Made by a program: the position numbers and the translations under genes
The notes under the pieces: model-generated
What the model saw: the letters and a program-made list of their open reading frames with translations, nothing else
Databases searched by the model: none
What the model was told of the DNA's origin: nothing
DNA from: Bacillota bacterium
GTDB taxonomy: Bacteria > Bacillota > Clostridia > Lachnospirales > Lachnospiraceae
Direction: 5' to 3'
Length of the DNA: 23,616 nucleotides
Assembly (NCBI GenBank): GCA_023415595.1
Contig: JAEZJW010000056.1
Coordinates: forward strand, 1 to 23,616
Part shown: in pieces, positions 1 to 9,301 of the stretch
Numbering within the stretch: position 1 is the first letter of the stretch
Layout of the letters: each line of letters begins with the position of its first letter

Positions 1-2
1 TG

Positions 3-134
3 GGAGATGCAGTTGTATATTGCTGTGATGCAGTGAAATGTTATAATGTTATACGTAGATTATGGGATAATACGGATCATGATTTATGCATAAGTGAGGA
101 GGAAATTCCGGGTACTTATGATATAGACAAATGA
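3..134 (+). CDS. 3' end of an unidentified CDS (cut by window start)
   Basis: An open frame runs from the window edge to a TGA at 132-134 and gives the last 43 residues of a protein (begins GDAVVYCCDAVKCYN, ends EEIPGTYDIDK). The other two forward frames stop within the first 40 bases, so this is the only frame that can be an incoming gene. The stop lies only 12 bases before the best start of the ATPase gene, as expected for co-transcribed genes. I do not recognise the family from this short tail, and the fragment could be spurious. Confidence 0.45.
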   Translation, partial: GDAVVYCCDAVKCYNVIRRLWDNTDHDLCISEEEIPGTYDIDK

Positions 135-146
135 ATGGAGACAGAT

Positions 147-1019
147 ATGATTTATTTAAGAAGCATAACCTTTCCGAATGCTGACAAGGAGTTTGACTTT
201 GTTCTGGGAATTCAAAGAACCTGTTATGATTCGTATTATCCATTCCGAATACTATCAAAGAATGATCTTGATAGGCTTGATTTTGAGCCGGTAACCATAC
301 TATATGGCGGAAATGGTTCGGGAAAATCGACAGCGCTGAATATCATTGCAGAGAAGACAGGCATCAGCCGTGATACAATTTTCAATAAATCGAATTTCTT
401 CCCGGACTATGTCAGATTGTGCAGTATCAATACGGAAGAGGACATTCCGGAAAACAGCAGAATCATTACAAGCGATGATGTGTTTGATTATATGCTGAAC
501 ATCCGTAACTTAAACGAAGGGATAGATCTGAAGAGAGAAAATCTGTTTGATGAATACTTGGATGCAAAGTACTCACAGTTTCAGTTGAAATCTATGGCAG
601 ATTATGAACAATTAAAGAAAGTGAATGACGCCAGACGTAAGACCCAGTCCCGCTTTGTAAGAGGTAATTTGATGGATAATGTGCGGGAATATTCTAACGG
701 GGAAAGCGCATTTCGTTACTTTACTGACAAAATCGGGGATAATGGACTCTATTTACTTGATGAGCCGGAAAACAGCCTTTCTCCTAAGAGACAAATGGAA
801 TTAGTGAGCTTCCTGGAGGAGTCAGCCAGGTTTTTTGGATGTCAATTTATAATATCAACACATTCACCTTTTTTACTTGCCATGCGGGGAGCGAAAATTT
901 ACAATCTGGATGAGAATCCTGTTACTGTAGAACGTTGGACAGCTTTGGATAATGTACGTACCTATTATGATTTTTTCAAAGCACATGACAGGGAATTTCA
1001 AGATGGTGTCATACAATGA
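147..1019 (+). CDS. AAA/ABC-type ATPase, stand-alone predicted ATPase
   Basis: A soluble nucleotide-binding protein of 290 residues with the full ABC-ATPase motif set. The Walker A motif is GGNGSGKST at about residues 54-62, a signature-like SNGES follows, the Walker B is GLYLLDEPENSL, and the H-loop is ISTHSP. The short size and layout (P-loop near residue 55, short helical insert, Walker B then STHSP) resemble stand-alone predicted ATPases such as the COG3910 type rather than transporter subunits, because no permease gene is adjacent. A start at 135 is also open, but the ATG at 147 has a GGAG six bases upstream, so I prefer it. The upstream frame ends at 134, which suggests coupling. The cellular role is unknown; some relatives are encoded beside nucleases or toxins, but no such partner is visible here. 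Confidence 0.85.
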   Translation: MIYLRSITFPNADKEFDFVLGIQRTCYDSYYPFRILSKNDLDRLDFEPVTILYGGNGSGKSTALNIIAEKTGISRDTIFNKSNFFPDYVRLCSINTEEDIPENSRIITSDDVFDYMLNIRNLNEGIDLKRENLFDEYLDAKYSQFQLKSMADYEQLKKVNDARRKTQSRFVRGNLMDNVREYSNGESAFRYFTDKIGDNGLYLLDEPENSLSPKRQMELVSFLEESARFFGCQFIISTHSPFLLAMRGAKIYNLDENPVTVERWTALDNVRTYYDFFKAHDREFQDGVIQ

Positions 1020-1098
1020 ATTCTTATAAAAGGGCATTCTCAATCAAGCGGGTAGGCTCCTCAGCATGGTATGCTATAAGTGAAGGAGGTGCTTATAA

Positions 1099-2004
1099 AT
1101 GCACGCATGGGAACAAATACAGCAAACAATAGAATATATTGAGAATCATCTGGATGAGGAAATCGAGATTGAAAATCTCGCTAAAATCGCCTCATTATCG
1201 CCTTTTTATTATCAACGTCTGTTTAGCCGGTTAGTTAAAAAACCGGTTGCCGAGTATGTAAAGCTTCGCCGTTTGGCAAAGGCAACCGCTTCCTTGCTTC
1301 AAAAAGACAAGTGGATTTTAGATATCGCGCTGGACCTTGGATTTTCCTCACATGAACATTTTTCCCGTACTTTTAAGGATACTTTTGGGATGACCCCGGA
1401 TGAGTATCGCAGGAATCCTATCACACTAAACAGAATGACAAAACCGGAGCTTTTACTTCATTATGTTATGATCGACGAGGGAGTACCATTAATTACAGAT
1501 GGAATTGTTCTGGAAATAAACAGGCAACAGATTTCGGAACCCATCTATTTTACCGGGATGAACATAGATATGCCGGTTCAATTTGTAGAAGGACTTGGGA
1601 CAGAATCAGGTGCTGACCCACTGGGTATCCTTTGGCGAAGTTTTCACGAGCGAAAGATTACCGTACCGGAATTATCTACGTATAATGAGGAGATAGGTGT
1701 GGCATATCCCAGCTCAGTAGAAGGGTGTTTCAGTTATTTTGCAGGTGCAAGGTCCGGGCAGATAGCAGCTTCCTATGGCTTAATGAGTTGGGTGCTACCA
1801 CCGGGTAAGTATGTCGTTTGTTCATTTGAAGCGGAGAACTTTGAGGCTCTTGTTATAGATGCTCTTTACAAAGCGCAACAGTATATATACACTACATGGT
1901 TACCCAAGCACAAATTACTAACTGATGTATTCTGTGCCGAGCGATATGCAAGCCATTCCCCTGAAACTACAAATATGGAGATATGGATAAAACTGATTGA
2001 ATAG
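1099..2004 (+). CDS. AraC-family transcriptional regulator with GyrI-like effector-binding domain
   Basis: A 301-residue regulator. Residues about 8-107 form an AraC-type double helix-turn-helix: the first helix pair is near IENLAKIASLSPFYYQRLF, and the second carries the family hallmark DIALDLGFSSHEHFSRTF followed by GMTPDEYRR. Residues about 125-300 look like the GyrI/AraC_E_bind effector domain that binds small hydrophobic ligands in SoxS/Rob/BmrR relatives, ending with the typical MEIWIKL strand. The start is supported by GAAGGAGG about nine bases upstream. It is a single gene closed by a good terminator at 2017-2050. No transporter or enzyme target is adjacent, so the regulon cannot be inferred. 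The AraC assignment is firm; the ligand is unknown. Confidence 0.93.
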   Translation: MHAWEQIQQTIEYIENHLDEEIEIENLAKIASLSPFYYQRLFSRLVKKPVAEYVKLRRLAKATASLLQKDKWILDIALDLGFSSHEHFSRTFKDTFGMTPDEYRRNPITLNRMTKPELLLHYVMIDEGVPLITDGIVLEINRQQISEPIYFTGMNIDMPVQFVEGLGTESGADPLGILWRSFHERKITVPELSTYNEEIGVAYPSSVEGCFSYFAGARSGQIAASYGLMSWVLPPGKYVVCSFEAENFEALVIDALYKAQQYIYTTWLPKHKLLTDVFCAERYASHSPETTNMEIWIKLIE

Positions 2005-2016
2005 ATTTATAACATT

Positions 2017-2051
2017 GCACCGTGTCGGAATTCAACCACACGGTGCTTTTC
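2017..2051 (+). terminator. Rho-independent terminator after the AraC-type gene
   Basis: A perfect 9-bp stem, GCACCGTGT (2017-2025) with ACACGGTGC (2038-2046), encloses a 12-base loop and is followed by TTTT. It begins 12 bases after the regulator's stop codon. Confidence 0.8.
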
Positions 2052-2058
2052 TGATTTA

Positions 2059-2177
2059 GGTTTCGGGACTTCTTATGTGAATGAATGGTATGACAAGGTT
2101 ACACCCTACTTAAGGACATTAATAATCGTCCTTCTGATTATTTTATGCATTATGTGACGGAACAGGTGTCTGATTAG
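2059..2177 (+). pseudogene. Possible remnant of a coding region with one frameshift
   Basis: The frame from 2059 reads GFGTSYVNEWYDKVTPYLRTLII and then degenerates. A shift of one frame near 2124-2127 continues as RPSDYFMHYVTEQVSD and stops at 2175-2177. The polar, protein-like composition of both pieces suggests the C-terminal remnant of a decayed gene. There is no start codon with an RBS and I do not recognise a family. It could be chance in a 230-base intergenic region. Confidence 0.22.
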
Positions 2178-2236
2178 TTATAATGACAGGGGAGCAAGGA
2201 TCCACCTAATATTTATTTTGAAGGGGAGTTCAATGT

Positions 2237-4105
2237 ATGAAATTTAGGAATCTGGTTATACGGGCTGTCGTAACAGTGTTTATCACATTATCGTTTGTGA
2301 TACTGGATGTGGCACCAAGTACTGCAAAGATAGTTCAGGCTGCAACGGCAAGTCAACCATCTATCACAATTACAAATATTCCGGAAGAGTTTGTGGCAGG
2401 TAACTCTTATCAGCTATCTGCTAAGACGCAGGGAATCAAAAAAGCAACCCTGACCTGGTATTCTTCGGATACTACAGTTGCAATGATTGATAAGAAAAGT
2501 GGAATACTTTACACATTATCAGCCGGGAAGACAACGATTACGGCAAAGGATGATAAGAGCGGTGTTAAGAAGGTTATAACTCTGAATGTAAAAAATCCAT
2601 CCAGTAAAAAATATACAGCACCTAAGAATTCTGATCAGGCAGTATTCCTCTCAGGACTTGACCTCAGTAAAGAGGATGGAACCTACTATAAGACTAAGAA
2701 GGAAGAATATATCGAGACGTCAAGATTTATATTATTCCTTGATGACGGTGTTGAGGTTCCGGTTGATGCAATCAATCTGATCAATCATATCATGGATATG
2801 ATTGAGGCTGAGACGGGATACCGCTTCTATACCAAACGTTTCAACGGCTCCAATGAATTTAATATGGATGATGAAATCGAAAAATACTATGAAACAGGCA
2901 AAGAACTGAAGGCTGTGAATAAGAAGCATGATAAAATCAGTATCGCCGTAGTTCATAAGGATACCACCTCCGTGGCAGTCGGTTCCAATGGTGTATTGAT
3001 TTCACCGGAGGATATCAGGCTGCTGGACGGAGAAGAATATGTACTGATCCATGAATTGCTGCATGTGATAGATATGAGAAACGGCTGCTTTCCGGGGATG
3101 ATCTTGGGAGAAGGCTTCACCACCTATTATACGACCTTGATTACCAAAGAGGATACGGTAATGAATGGTTATTATGATGGGTATATTAATCTGCAGGGCT
3201 TTAATAATAAGCTGACTGAGGCAAACATGGAGGATTTCTTTGTTGAGTTGACAGGCGGCTGGAGTTCCTATCAGCTTGGGTTCAGGATGATGCACTTCAT
3301 CATAGAGACCTATGGAGAGAAAGCCTATCGGAGCATGGACGCGAAGCTGTCAGAGAAATACGAAAATCCAACTAATAAAGAGGTTGCAGCTATCCTAAAG
3401 AGTGAATTATCCAAAGACTTTTTTAAGGCTTTTGTACGTTGGTACAACAAGAACTATGAGAAATTCGGAGATATGGATATGTCCTCTGTAGGGGACTGGC
3501 TGATTACCGGAGAATATCTTACAAAATACTATGGGGATGCCTCAGAGGTTGTAATTCCTGATACAGTTACAAACATATTGAGTGAGGCTTTCCGGGATAA
3601 TAAGACGATGGTAAGTGTTCAGATTCCGAATCGTGTGACAGAGATTGGGAGCAGTGCATTTTATGACTGTGACAACCTAAAAGAAATAGTGATTCCTGAT
3701 AGCGTTACAAGGATTGATTACTGTGCCTTTGAAGAGTGCGATCGTCTCAGCAAGGTTATATTACCGAAAGGAATCACATGTATTGATGTAAGAACCTTCA
3801 CGGATTGTATCGCACTGAAAGAAATTACTGTTCCCACGGGAGTAACGGAAATAAAGGCTAATGGCTTCTCTAATTGTACCTCACTTACATCGGTTAAATT
3901 ACCGGGGACACTGAAGAACATAGGAAATGGCGCCTTTCTTGATTGTAAGAAGCTAATGAACATTACCATCCCGGCCAGTGTGAAAAGCATTGGTGAAAAT
4001 GCATTTCTCGGATGCCATGCAAACCTGACGATCCGGGGAAAGCGCGGTTCTTACGCAGAAACCTATGCGAAAAAGAATAAAATAAAATTCTCAGCGATCA
4101 AATAA
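2237..4105 (+). CDS. Secreted BIG2 - metallopeptidase (HExxH) - BspA-type LRR protein
   Basis: A 622-residue exported protein. Residues 1-35 are a signal peptide (basic start, hydrophobic core, VQAA cleavage region). Residues about 42-118 are a bacterial Ig-like (BIG2) domain (LTWYSSDTTVAMIDKKSG, AGKTTITAKD). The middle carries a gluzincin-like zinc site: H272-E273-L-L-H276, then E292 in LGEGFTTYY, typical of peptidase-MA-like domains. Residues about 425-605 hold roughly seven leucine-rich repeats of the BspA/LRR_5 type, with the cycle IPxxVTxIgxxAFxxCxxLkxI. There is no LPXTG signal, SLH domain or C-terminal membrane helix, so it is probably secreted or held by its Ig/LRR domains. The start at 2237 follows AAGGGGAG; the overlapping ATG at 2233 stops after a few codons. 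Substrate unknown; protease activity is inferred from the motif only. Confidence 0.85.
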   Translation: MKFRNLVIRAVVTVFITLSFVILDVAPSTAKIVQAATASQPSITITNIPEEFVAGNSYQLSAKTQGIKKATLTWYSSDTTVAMIDKKSGILYTLSAGKTTITAKDDKSGVKKVITLNVKNPSSKKYTAPKNSDQAVFLSGLDLSKEDGTYYKTKKEEYIETSRFILFLDDGVEVPVDAINLINHIMDMIEAETGYRFYTKRFNGSNEFNMDDEIEKYYETGKELKAVNKKHDKISIAVVHKDTTSVAVGSNGVLISPEDIRLLDGEEYVLIHELLHVIDMRNGCFPGMILGEGFTTYYTTLITKEDTVMNGYYDGYINLQGFNNKLTEANMEDFFVELTGGWSSYQLGFRMMHFIIETYGEKAYRSMDAKLSEKYENPTNKEVAAILKSELSKDFFKAFVRWYNKNYEKFGDMDMSSVGDWLITGEYLTKYYGDASEVVIPDTVTNILSEAFRDNKTMVSVQIPNRVTEIGSSAFYDCDNLKEIVIPDSVTRIDYCAFEECDRLSKVILPKGITCIDVRTFTDCIALKEITVPTGVTEIKANGFSNCTSLTSVKLPGTLKNIGNGAFLDCKKLMNITIPASVKSIGENAFLGCHANLTIRGKRGSYAETYAKKNKIKFSAIK

Positions 4106-4149
4106 CCCTTAACCAAGTAGCAATAGAATAAGGGGTTCGGAGTTCACAT

Positions 4150-4193
4150 AAAAGTAATCATGGGTTTTCATGTACCTGTGATTACTTTTTTAT
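4150..4193 (+). terminator. Rho-independent terminator after the BIG2-peptidase-LRR gene
   Basis: A perfect 11-bp stem, AAAAGTAATCA (4150-4160) with TGATTACTTTT (4179-4189), is followed by further T residues. The A-rich left arm and T-rich right arm could also let it work for minus-strand transcripts. Confidence 0.85.
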
Positions 4194-4307
4194 GTATTGG
4201 AAAAGCATGGTATATTAGCTCGATTTATGATAAAATATGAATCGTTAAGGGCGTTATAAGCCTGTCATATAAGTAAATTTGAATAGCAGGAAAGGATAAT
4301 TAATCTC

Positions 4308-4898
4308 ATGAAAGCGATCATTCTCGATATGTATGGTGTAATCGTAAGGCAAACGGGAGAAGATTTTGTTCCCTATGTTCAAAGGACCTTTCCTGATTTA
4401 AGACCGGAAGATATAACTCCAACCTGGTTCAAAGCTGATGTGAGCGAATTAACCTCGTTAGAGGTATGGGAAGCTCTTGGCTTTAAAGGCGACATAGAGA
4501 AAATTGAAAAAGAATATTTAGATACGATGGAAATAAATCATGGTTTTTATGATTTTATAACATCCGTAAGCAAACACTACAAGACGGCTATTATATCAAA
4601 TGATTCGAGCAGATGGAGTAAATATCTCCGCGAGAAATTTGACATTAATCATTACTTTGACGTGATCAGCATTAGCGGTGATTTGAAAATTCAAAAGCCG
4701 GATGAGCGTATCTTTCAGCATACAATAGAACAATTGGGATGTAAGGCAGAAGACTGTTACTACATAGATGATAGAGAGGATAATTTGGAAGCAGCAAGCA
4801 AGGTTGGAATGAATGCAGTTTTATTTAATAGCAGAAATGTTCCATATGAAGGAAGAATTGTTACCGACTTTTATCAACTTACAACTATGATGTTATAG
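4308..4898 (+). CDS. HAD-superfamily hydrolase (HAD-IA, dehalogenase/YihX-like)
   Basis: A cytoplasmic hydrolase of 196 residues with the ordered HAD motifs. Motif I is ILDMYGVIV (nucleophile D7), motif II is AIISNDSS (S97), motif III is IQKPDERIF (K130), and motif IV is YYIDDREDN (D154, D155). The small helical cap between motifs I and II fits subclass IA. The second Asp of the phosphatase DxD motif is replaced by Tyr9, giving D-x-Y-G as in haloacid dehalogenases, so it may not be an ordinary phosphatase. The start follows AGGAAAGGA, with a somewhat long spacing. It is a single gene between two large surface-protein genes and the substrate cannot be told from context. Confidence 0.88.
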   Translation: MKAIILDMYGVIVRQTGEDFVPYVQRTFPDLRPEDITPTWFKADVSELTSLEVWEALGFKGDIEKIEKEYLDTMEINHGFYDFITSVSKHYKTAIISNDSSRWSKYLREKFDINHYFDVISISGDLKIQKPDERIFQHTIEQLGCKAEDCYYIDDREDNLEAASKVGMNAVLFNSRNVPYEGRIVTDFYQLTTMML

Positions 4899-4993
4899 TA
4901 TTACTCCGATTACTTAAAATTTACAGCAGCCGGGTCATTTGCATCGATGAAAACTCGAAGAAACTATTAAGAAGGTTTATGAAAGGAGTCTGT

Positions 4994-7900
4994 ATGAAAT
5001 ATAATACGAGTAGAATACGGAAGGCGTTCTTATTGACTGCATGTATATTATCAGGTTTGATTGGCGGTACATTATATGTGAAGGCGGATGCCCAGATCAC
5101 TACGTATTATGTGGGTGGTGTCGATGCCACTGATTCCAATACCGGAGCTGGTCCGTATGCTACTCTGGCGAAAGCTGTCGAAGTTATCAATGCCTCCGGA
5201 GGTACGGTTAATACGGTTATTGTTCAGGGTGATACGCACGAAATTGATGTAATCGATATACATAAAAATATAACAATAGTAGGCGATACTGTCAGCGGAA
5301 GTGCTATCGTAACCTATCAGGATATCAATATATGGGAAGACGGTTCCTTAACCTTAGGCAATTCCACTGCTGTTGACGATCAGGAATTGGTGTTCGATTT
5401 TAATAACAGCTGGAGTTCAGTAACGAATTACGGGAATTTCGTTCTTGATCGAGGGGTAACCATACAGAACTCTATGATTTACGGGGTGTATAACAAAGAT
5501 ACTATGCTCATGAGAGGCGGAATTATTCAGAACTGTGGAGTTGGAATAAATAATAGTATGTTTCTAACGATGACAGGTGGTATTATTCGGAATAATCATA
5601 ATTCTTCTGAAGGTGGAGGGGTTAAGAACTCACGTGATTTTACCATGAAGGGCGGAATGATATGCGATAATGTATCCGATACAATGGGTGGCGGAGTGTA
5701 TAATTGGTGTAACTTTTATATGAGTGGAAATGCGGTTATCACGAGGAACAGTGCGAATTTCGGAGGTGGAATCTACGATGATAATGATGTTTATTACGCG
5801 AAGGGTGATTACTACTTTGGCGATAATTTAATCATATCGGGAGGAACAATCAGCGATAATACTGCAACTACAGGGGGAGGAATTTACGCCGGCTCAAGCA
5901 TAGAATTATCGGGCAGTGCTTCAGTACCCGCAGGAAGTACTGGATCGAATGATATCTACTTATGTGACAGACTAGTCGTAAAGAATAATTGGAATTACAA
6001 TGCTGAAATTGCCCTTACAGCTTCCTTACTCTGCGAAGGCTATCGTATTCTTGAGATTAATCCTGCATTATTTGCTGCTAACCGAACGCTGTTTCAACTT
6101 AAGGATGCTAAATATGGGCTTACAGGGGAAGGAAGGCTTACACTAAAGGATAAATCGAATGTGGCAGTCAAATATGTCAATGGCACCACAGGTGATGATT
6201 TTTCAGGGGATGGTACTTCCGCGCAGCCCTATGCTACGATAGAAAAGGCGGTCAGTGAGATAGAGAGCACGGCAGATCGGACAGGAACGGTGGTTCTCCA
6301 GTCAGATATAGAACTTACAGGAACGGTGCATATCTATGGAGACATCACCCTCCATAGTGACGGAACACATACTATCACCAGGGATGATCTCTTTACTGAT
6401 TGTATGGTTGAGATTCATGGTGCACTGAAGCTTGGAGCGACGGATAATAGCGGAAGTAATCAGTTACCTTCCATCATCTTTGACGGGGAAAGTGACCATG
6501 GCAGGACAGCGAACGGTGCTATTCTATATAACCAGGGAATACTGGACATGTATAGCGGAATAATCATACAGAACAACAATCTTTCAGTAACTCTATATTC
6601 GCAGCTTGCTGCTGTAACCAATAATAACACCTTCCATATGTACGGTGGAATAATCCGTGGAAATACTGGTTCGGTAGGTGGTGTATATAGTAATAAAACC
6701 TTCCGGATGGAGGGTTCAAGCAGCATACAGGATAATACAGGAATATTCAATAGTGTCATTGGTTATTACGGCCATGGAGGAGTATACACTTATAAATATT
6801 TCAGCATGACCGGTGGAGCCATAACAAACAATACGGGTGATGAAGCAGGCGGAGTATATTGCGAATTAAACACTGGTTATTTTGATATGATGGGTGGAGA
6901 AATCAGCCGAAACAGATCTAACAACCAAGGCGGCGGAGTGAACAACTATGGCTTTTTCCGTATGTCAGGCGGCATCATCACCGGAAATCAATCGTTTACA
7001 GGTTATTCCGACGGAATATACCAGGCATCCGAGCTACCTCTGACCCTATTAGGAAATGCCGTAATTACACCGGATAATGCAATCGGGATTGATTTATTTT
7101 GGAATAACTTCACCGATAGTTGGTCTGCAACCGATATTATGATAGGCGGTCCCTTAACCGGAACTATGCCGGTTTCTGGCGATCCCGCGGTTTTCAAAGT
7201 GAATAACAGTTCTGCAGTAGTGGGTACGGCGATACTGCGCACTGGTTCGGATTATCATTTTACCTGGGAGGATTCCCGGAGATTTCTATGTGATAATTCA
7301 CAGCCGGAGGAATACGGCACAAATGAACAGGGACAGCTGGGTCTGTTACTGAAGAAGGAGAATATTGCAATTCCACATTACAATATCGTCTATAATGGCA
7401 GCGCGAGACAGATCATGAATATCGTAGTCCGATATAACAATGTCACCCTCACGGAGAATGTTGATTATAGAGTGATTTACAGCAATAATATCAATGCAGG
7501 AAATAATGCCCGGGTTGAAATTCGTGGGATAGGCTCTTATGCCGGTTCCTATTCTGAATATTTTACGATTCGACCTGCCATTATCAATATACAAGGAATT
7601 ATTACTGCAAAGCCTGCAGACCGGACCTTCACCGCGGCACAGCAGATGACAATCAGCAGCCTACAGGAGCTGCTTCCAAACCATCTAGAAGTCTACATAG
7701 ACGGCGTTACCGGTACCATGCCGATGACATGGAATCTCAGCAGCGGAGTATATCATCCGAAGGGCGGTTTCTATCAGTTTACAGGCGGTATGGTGTCTGA
7801 TTCAAATCATAGTATTTCCGGTAATACACAGTTTACAGTAAACTATACCGTTCAACCGAGTACTCCTGAGAACCCGGAATTCTTCCAGGTAGATGTTCCG

Positions 7901-9301
7901 AAGGGCAAGGATAAAAGGGCAACCGTACAGGAACTGGGTGAGGCATTCCTGCCGACTACCGGTTATGTAGATCTGGAAGGATATCAGCTGAATTACCGTA
8001 TCGATTGGGAGGATCAGGCGCTTAATACCACGGATGCATCCGCGCAAACTACCTTTATCGGAACGATTACCTATATTAATCCTCCCGAGTGGGTTACCCT
8101 GCCCCAGGATCTAAAGGTCAGCAGGACGATAGGCGTTTATGAGCTAATGGATCAAAAGCTTAATGTAAATGGTTCAGAGGAGACATACCGGGCAAGAATC
8201 AGCCGTAATATAGAGCAGAAAAGCTTAATCGTACTGTATGATTTAACAAGGGCAGAGCTTTTACAAGCAGAGGTACAGCTGCCTAATAGCAACTTACTGT
8301 CCCAGCTCGAAATCCCGATTTCGGCCTCTGATAGATTATTGGAATTAATGCGTGATAAAGCTTATCAAGATGTGGTGATCTCACTAATAATACCGTCAGA
8401 GTTATTAACCGATCCGCAGTTTAGCCAGGCACAGATCAAGCTGGACCCGAAGCTTCTAAAAGCAGCGAAGGAATTAGGAAAGAATATCATAGTTAAAGTA
8501 GAAGATGAGAGTGGAAGTGAGAGATACAGCTGGACCTTTACAGGGAAGGATCTGGCTAATTCCAAGCGAGATATTACGGGTGTTAACCTGTCTCTGTCAT
8601 TGTTACAGGAAGAACAGAAGAAGGAGTTAAGGGAGGAACAGAAGGAGTTAATAAAGACGGAAAGCGAAGCTGAATCCGGTGAAAATATGGGAGGACTGGT
8701 TATTATATTCGGCCAAAAATCTGCACTTCCTGTAGAAGCCGGTGTCCGTATCTATGTCGGTGACAGGGAGAACTTTAAGCCAGGTGCGAGAGTATATCTA
8801 TATCATATCAATGAGAAAAGCGGATTATTAGAAACCCTACCCTATAGCAGCGGTTATAAGGTTGATAGGGACGGATATATCACCATACAAATCCTGCAGG
8901 GATCAAAGTATGTAATTCTTCCTAAGAAAGCAGCTGACAGTAGCATAATATCTCTTCGGGATCAGATTCAGGTGGCACCGGTAAGTAAAACCCTAACATA
9001 TGGAAGTGGGAAGAATTCAAAGGGAAAAATAGAAATTAAACTACCGGCGACACTTGAAATTGTCAAAGACTTAGATGAGAAAACATCATCCGGAACTATC
9101 GGAACAGCAAACGTAACATACCGATCCAGTAATACTAAAATTGCTTCGGTGAGTAAAGATGGAGTGATCACAGCTAAAGGGATCGGGACGGCAAAGATAT
9201 ATGTGAAGGTAAGACTTTATAGTGGGAAGGCGAAAGAAGTAATCATTAAGATTAACGTACACCCCGTTATAACTAAAGTTGCCGAGAGAATGAAAAGATA
9301 A
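4994..9301 (+). CDS. Large secreted protein with two beta-helix modules, Ig-like domains and C-terminal BIG2
   Basis: About 1,435 residues from ATG 4994; an in-frame ATG at 4979 also exists, but AAAGGAG lies five bases before 4994. A signal peptide covers the first ~32 residues (AFLLTACILSGLIGGTLYVKADA). Two homologous modules follow. Each opens with a D-S/F-x-G-x-G-x-x-x-PYATL/IxKAV block (near 5110-5180 and 6185-6260) and continues into right-handed beta-helix repeats of the form M-x-G-G-x-I-x-x-N. Next come Ig-like repeats (YNG-xxNAG-xGSYAGSY, from about 7375), a charged EEQKELREEQKEL helix (about 8610-8660), and a terminal BIG2 domain (YRSSNTKIASVSKDGVITAKGIGTAKI, near 9118-9190). No LPXTG, SLH or membrane anchor is seen. 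The beta-helix may act as adhesin or carbohydrate-binding stalk; no catalytic motif is recognised. Confidence 0.85.
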   Translation: MKYNTSRIRKAFLLTACILSGLIGGTLYVKADAQITTYYVGGVDATDSNTGAGPYATLAKAVEVINASGGTVNTVIVQGDTHEIDVIDIHKNITIVGDTVSGSAIVTYQDINIWEDGSLTLGNSTAVDDQELVFDFNNSWSSVTNYGNFVLDRGVTIQNSMIYGVYNKDTMLMRGGIIQNCGVGINNSMFLTMTGGIIRNNHNSSEGGGVKNSRDFTMKGGMICDNVSDTMGGGVYNWCNFYMSGNAVITRNSANFGGGIYDDNDVYYAKGDYYFGDNLIISGGTISDNTATTGGGIYAGSSIELSGSASVPAGSTGSNDIYLCDRLVVKNNWNYNAEIALTASLLCEGYRILEINPALFAANRTLFQLKDAKYGLTGEGRLTLKDKSNVAVKYVNGTTGDDFSGDGTSAQPYATIEKAVSEIESTADRTGTVVLQSDIELTGTVHIYGDITLHSDGTHTITRDDLFTDCMVEIHGALKLGATDNSGSNQLPSIIFDGESDHGRTANGAILYNQGILDMYSGIIIQNNNLSVTLYSQLAAVTNNNTFHMYGGIIRGNTGSVGGVYSNKTFRMEGSSSIQDNTGIFNSVIGYYGHGGVYTYKYFSMTGGAITNNTGDEAGGVYCELNTGYFDMMGGEISRNRSNNQGGGVNNYGFFRMSGGIITGNQSFTGYSDGIYQASELPLTLLGNAVITPDNAIGIDLFWNNFTDSWSATDIMIGGPLTGTMPVSGDPAVFKVNNSSAVVGTAILRTGSDYHFTWEDSRRFLCDNSQPEEYGTNEQGQLGLLLKKENIAIPHYNIVYNGSARQIMNIVVRYNNVTLTENVDYRVIYSNNINAGNNARVEIRGIGSYAGSYSEYFTIRPAIINIQGIITAKPADRTFTAAQQMTISSLQELLPNHLEVYIDGVTGTMPMTWNLSSGVYHPKGGFYQFTGGMVSDSNHSISGNTQFTVNYTVQPSTPENPEFFQVDVPKGKDKRATVQELGEAFLPTTGYVDLEGYQLNYRIDWEDQALNTTDASAQTTFIGTITYINPPEWVTLPQDLKVSRTIGVYELMDQKLNVNGSEETYRARISRNIEQKSLIVLYDLTRAELLQAEVQLPNSNLLSQLEIPISASDRLLELMRDKAYQDVVISLIIPSELLTDPQFSQAQIKLDPKLLKAAKELGKNIIVKVEDESGSERYSWTFTGKDLANSKRDITGVNLSLSLLQEEQKKELREEQKELIKTESEAESGENMGGLVIIFGQKSALPVEAGVRIYVGDRENFKPGARVYLYHINEKSGLLETLPYSSGYKVDRDGYITIQILQGSKYVILPKKAADSSIISLRDQIQVAPVSKTLTYGSGKNSKGKIEIKLPATLEIVKDLDEKTSSGTIGTANVTYRSSNTKIASVSKDGVITAKGIGTAKIYVKVRLYSGKAKEVIIKINVHPVITKVAERMKR

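Noticed and set aside
4220..4244. Imperfect inverted repeat CGATTTAT/ATGAATCG upstream of the HAD gene
   Set aside because: Short, one wobble, AT-rich, and not placed relative to a recognisable promoter; it could be chance.
8605..8665. Tandem DNA repeat encoding EEQKELREEQKEL
   Set aside because: Only a short coiled-coil-like duplication inside a coding region, not a separate repeat element.
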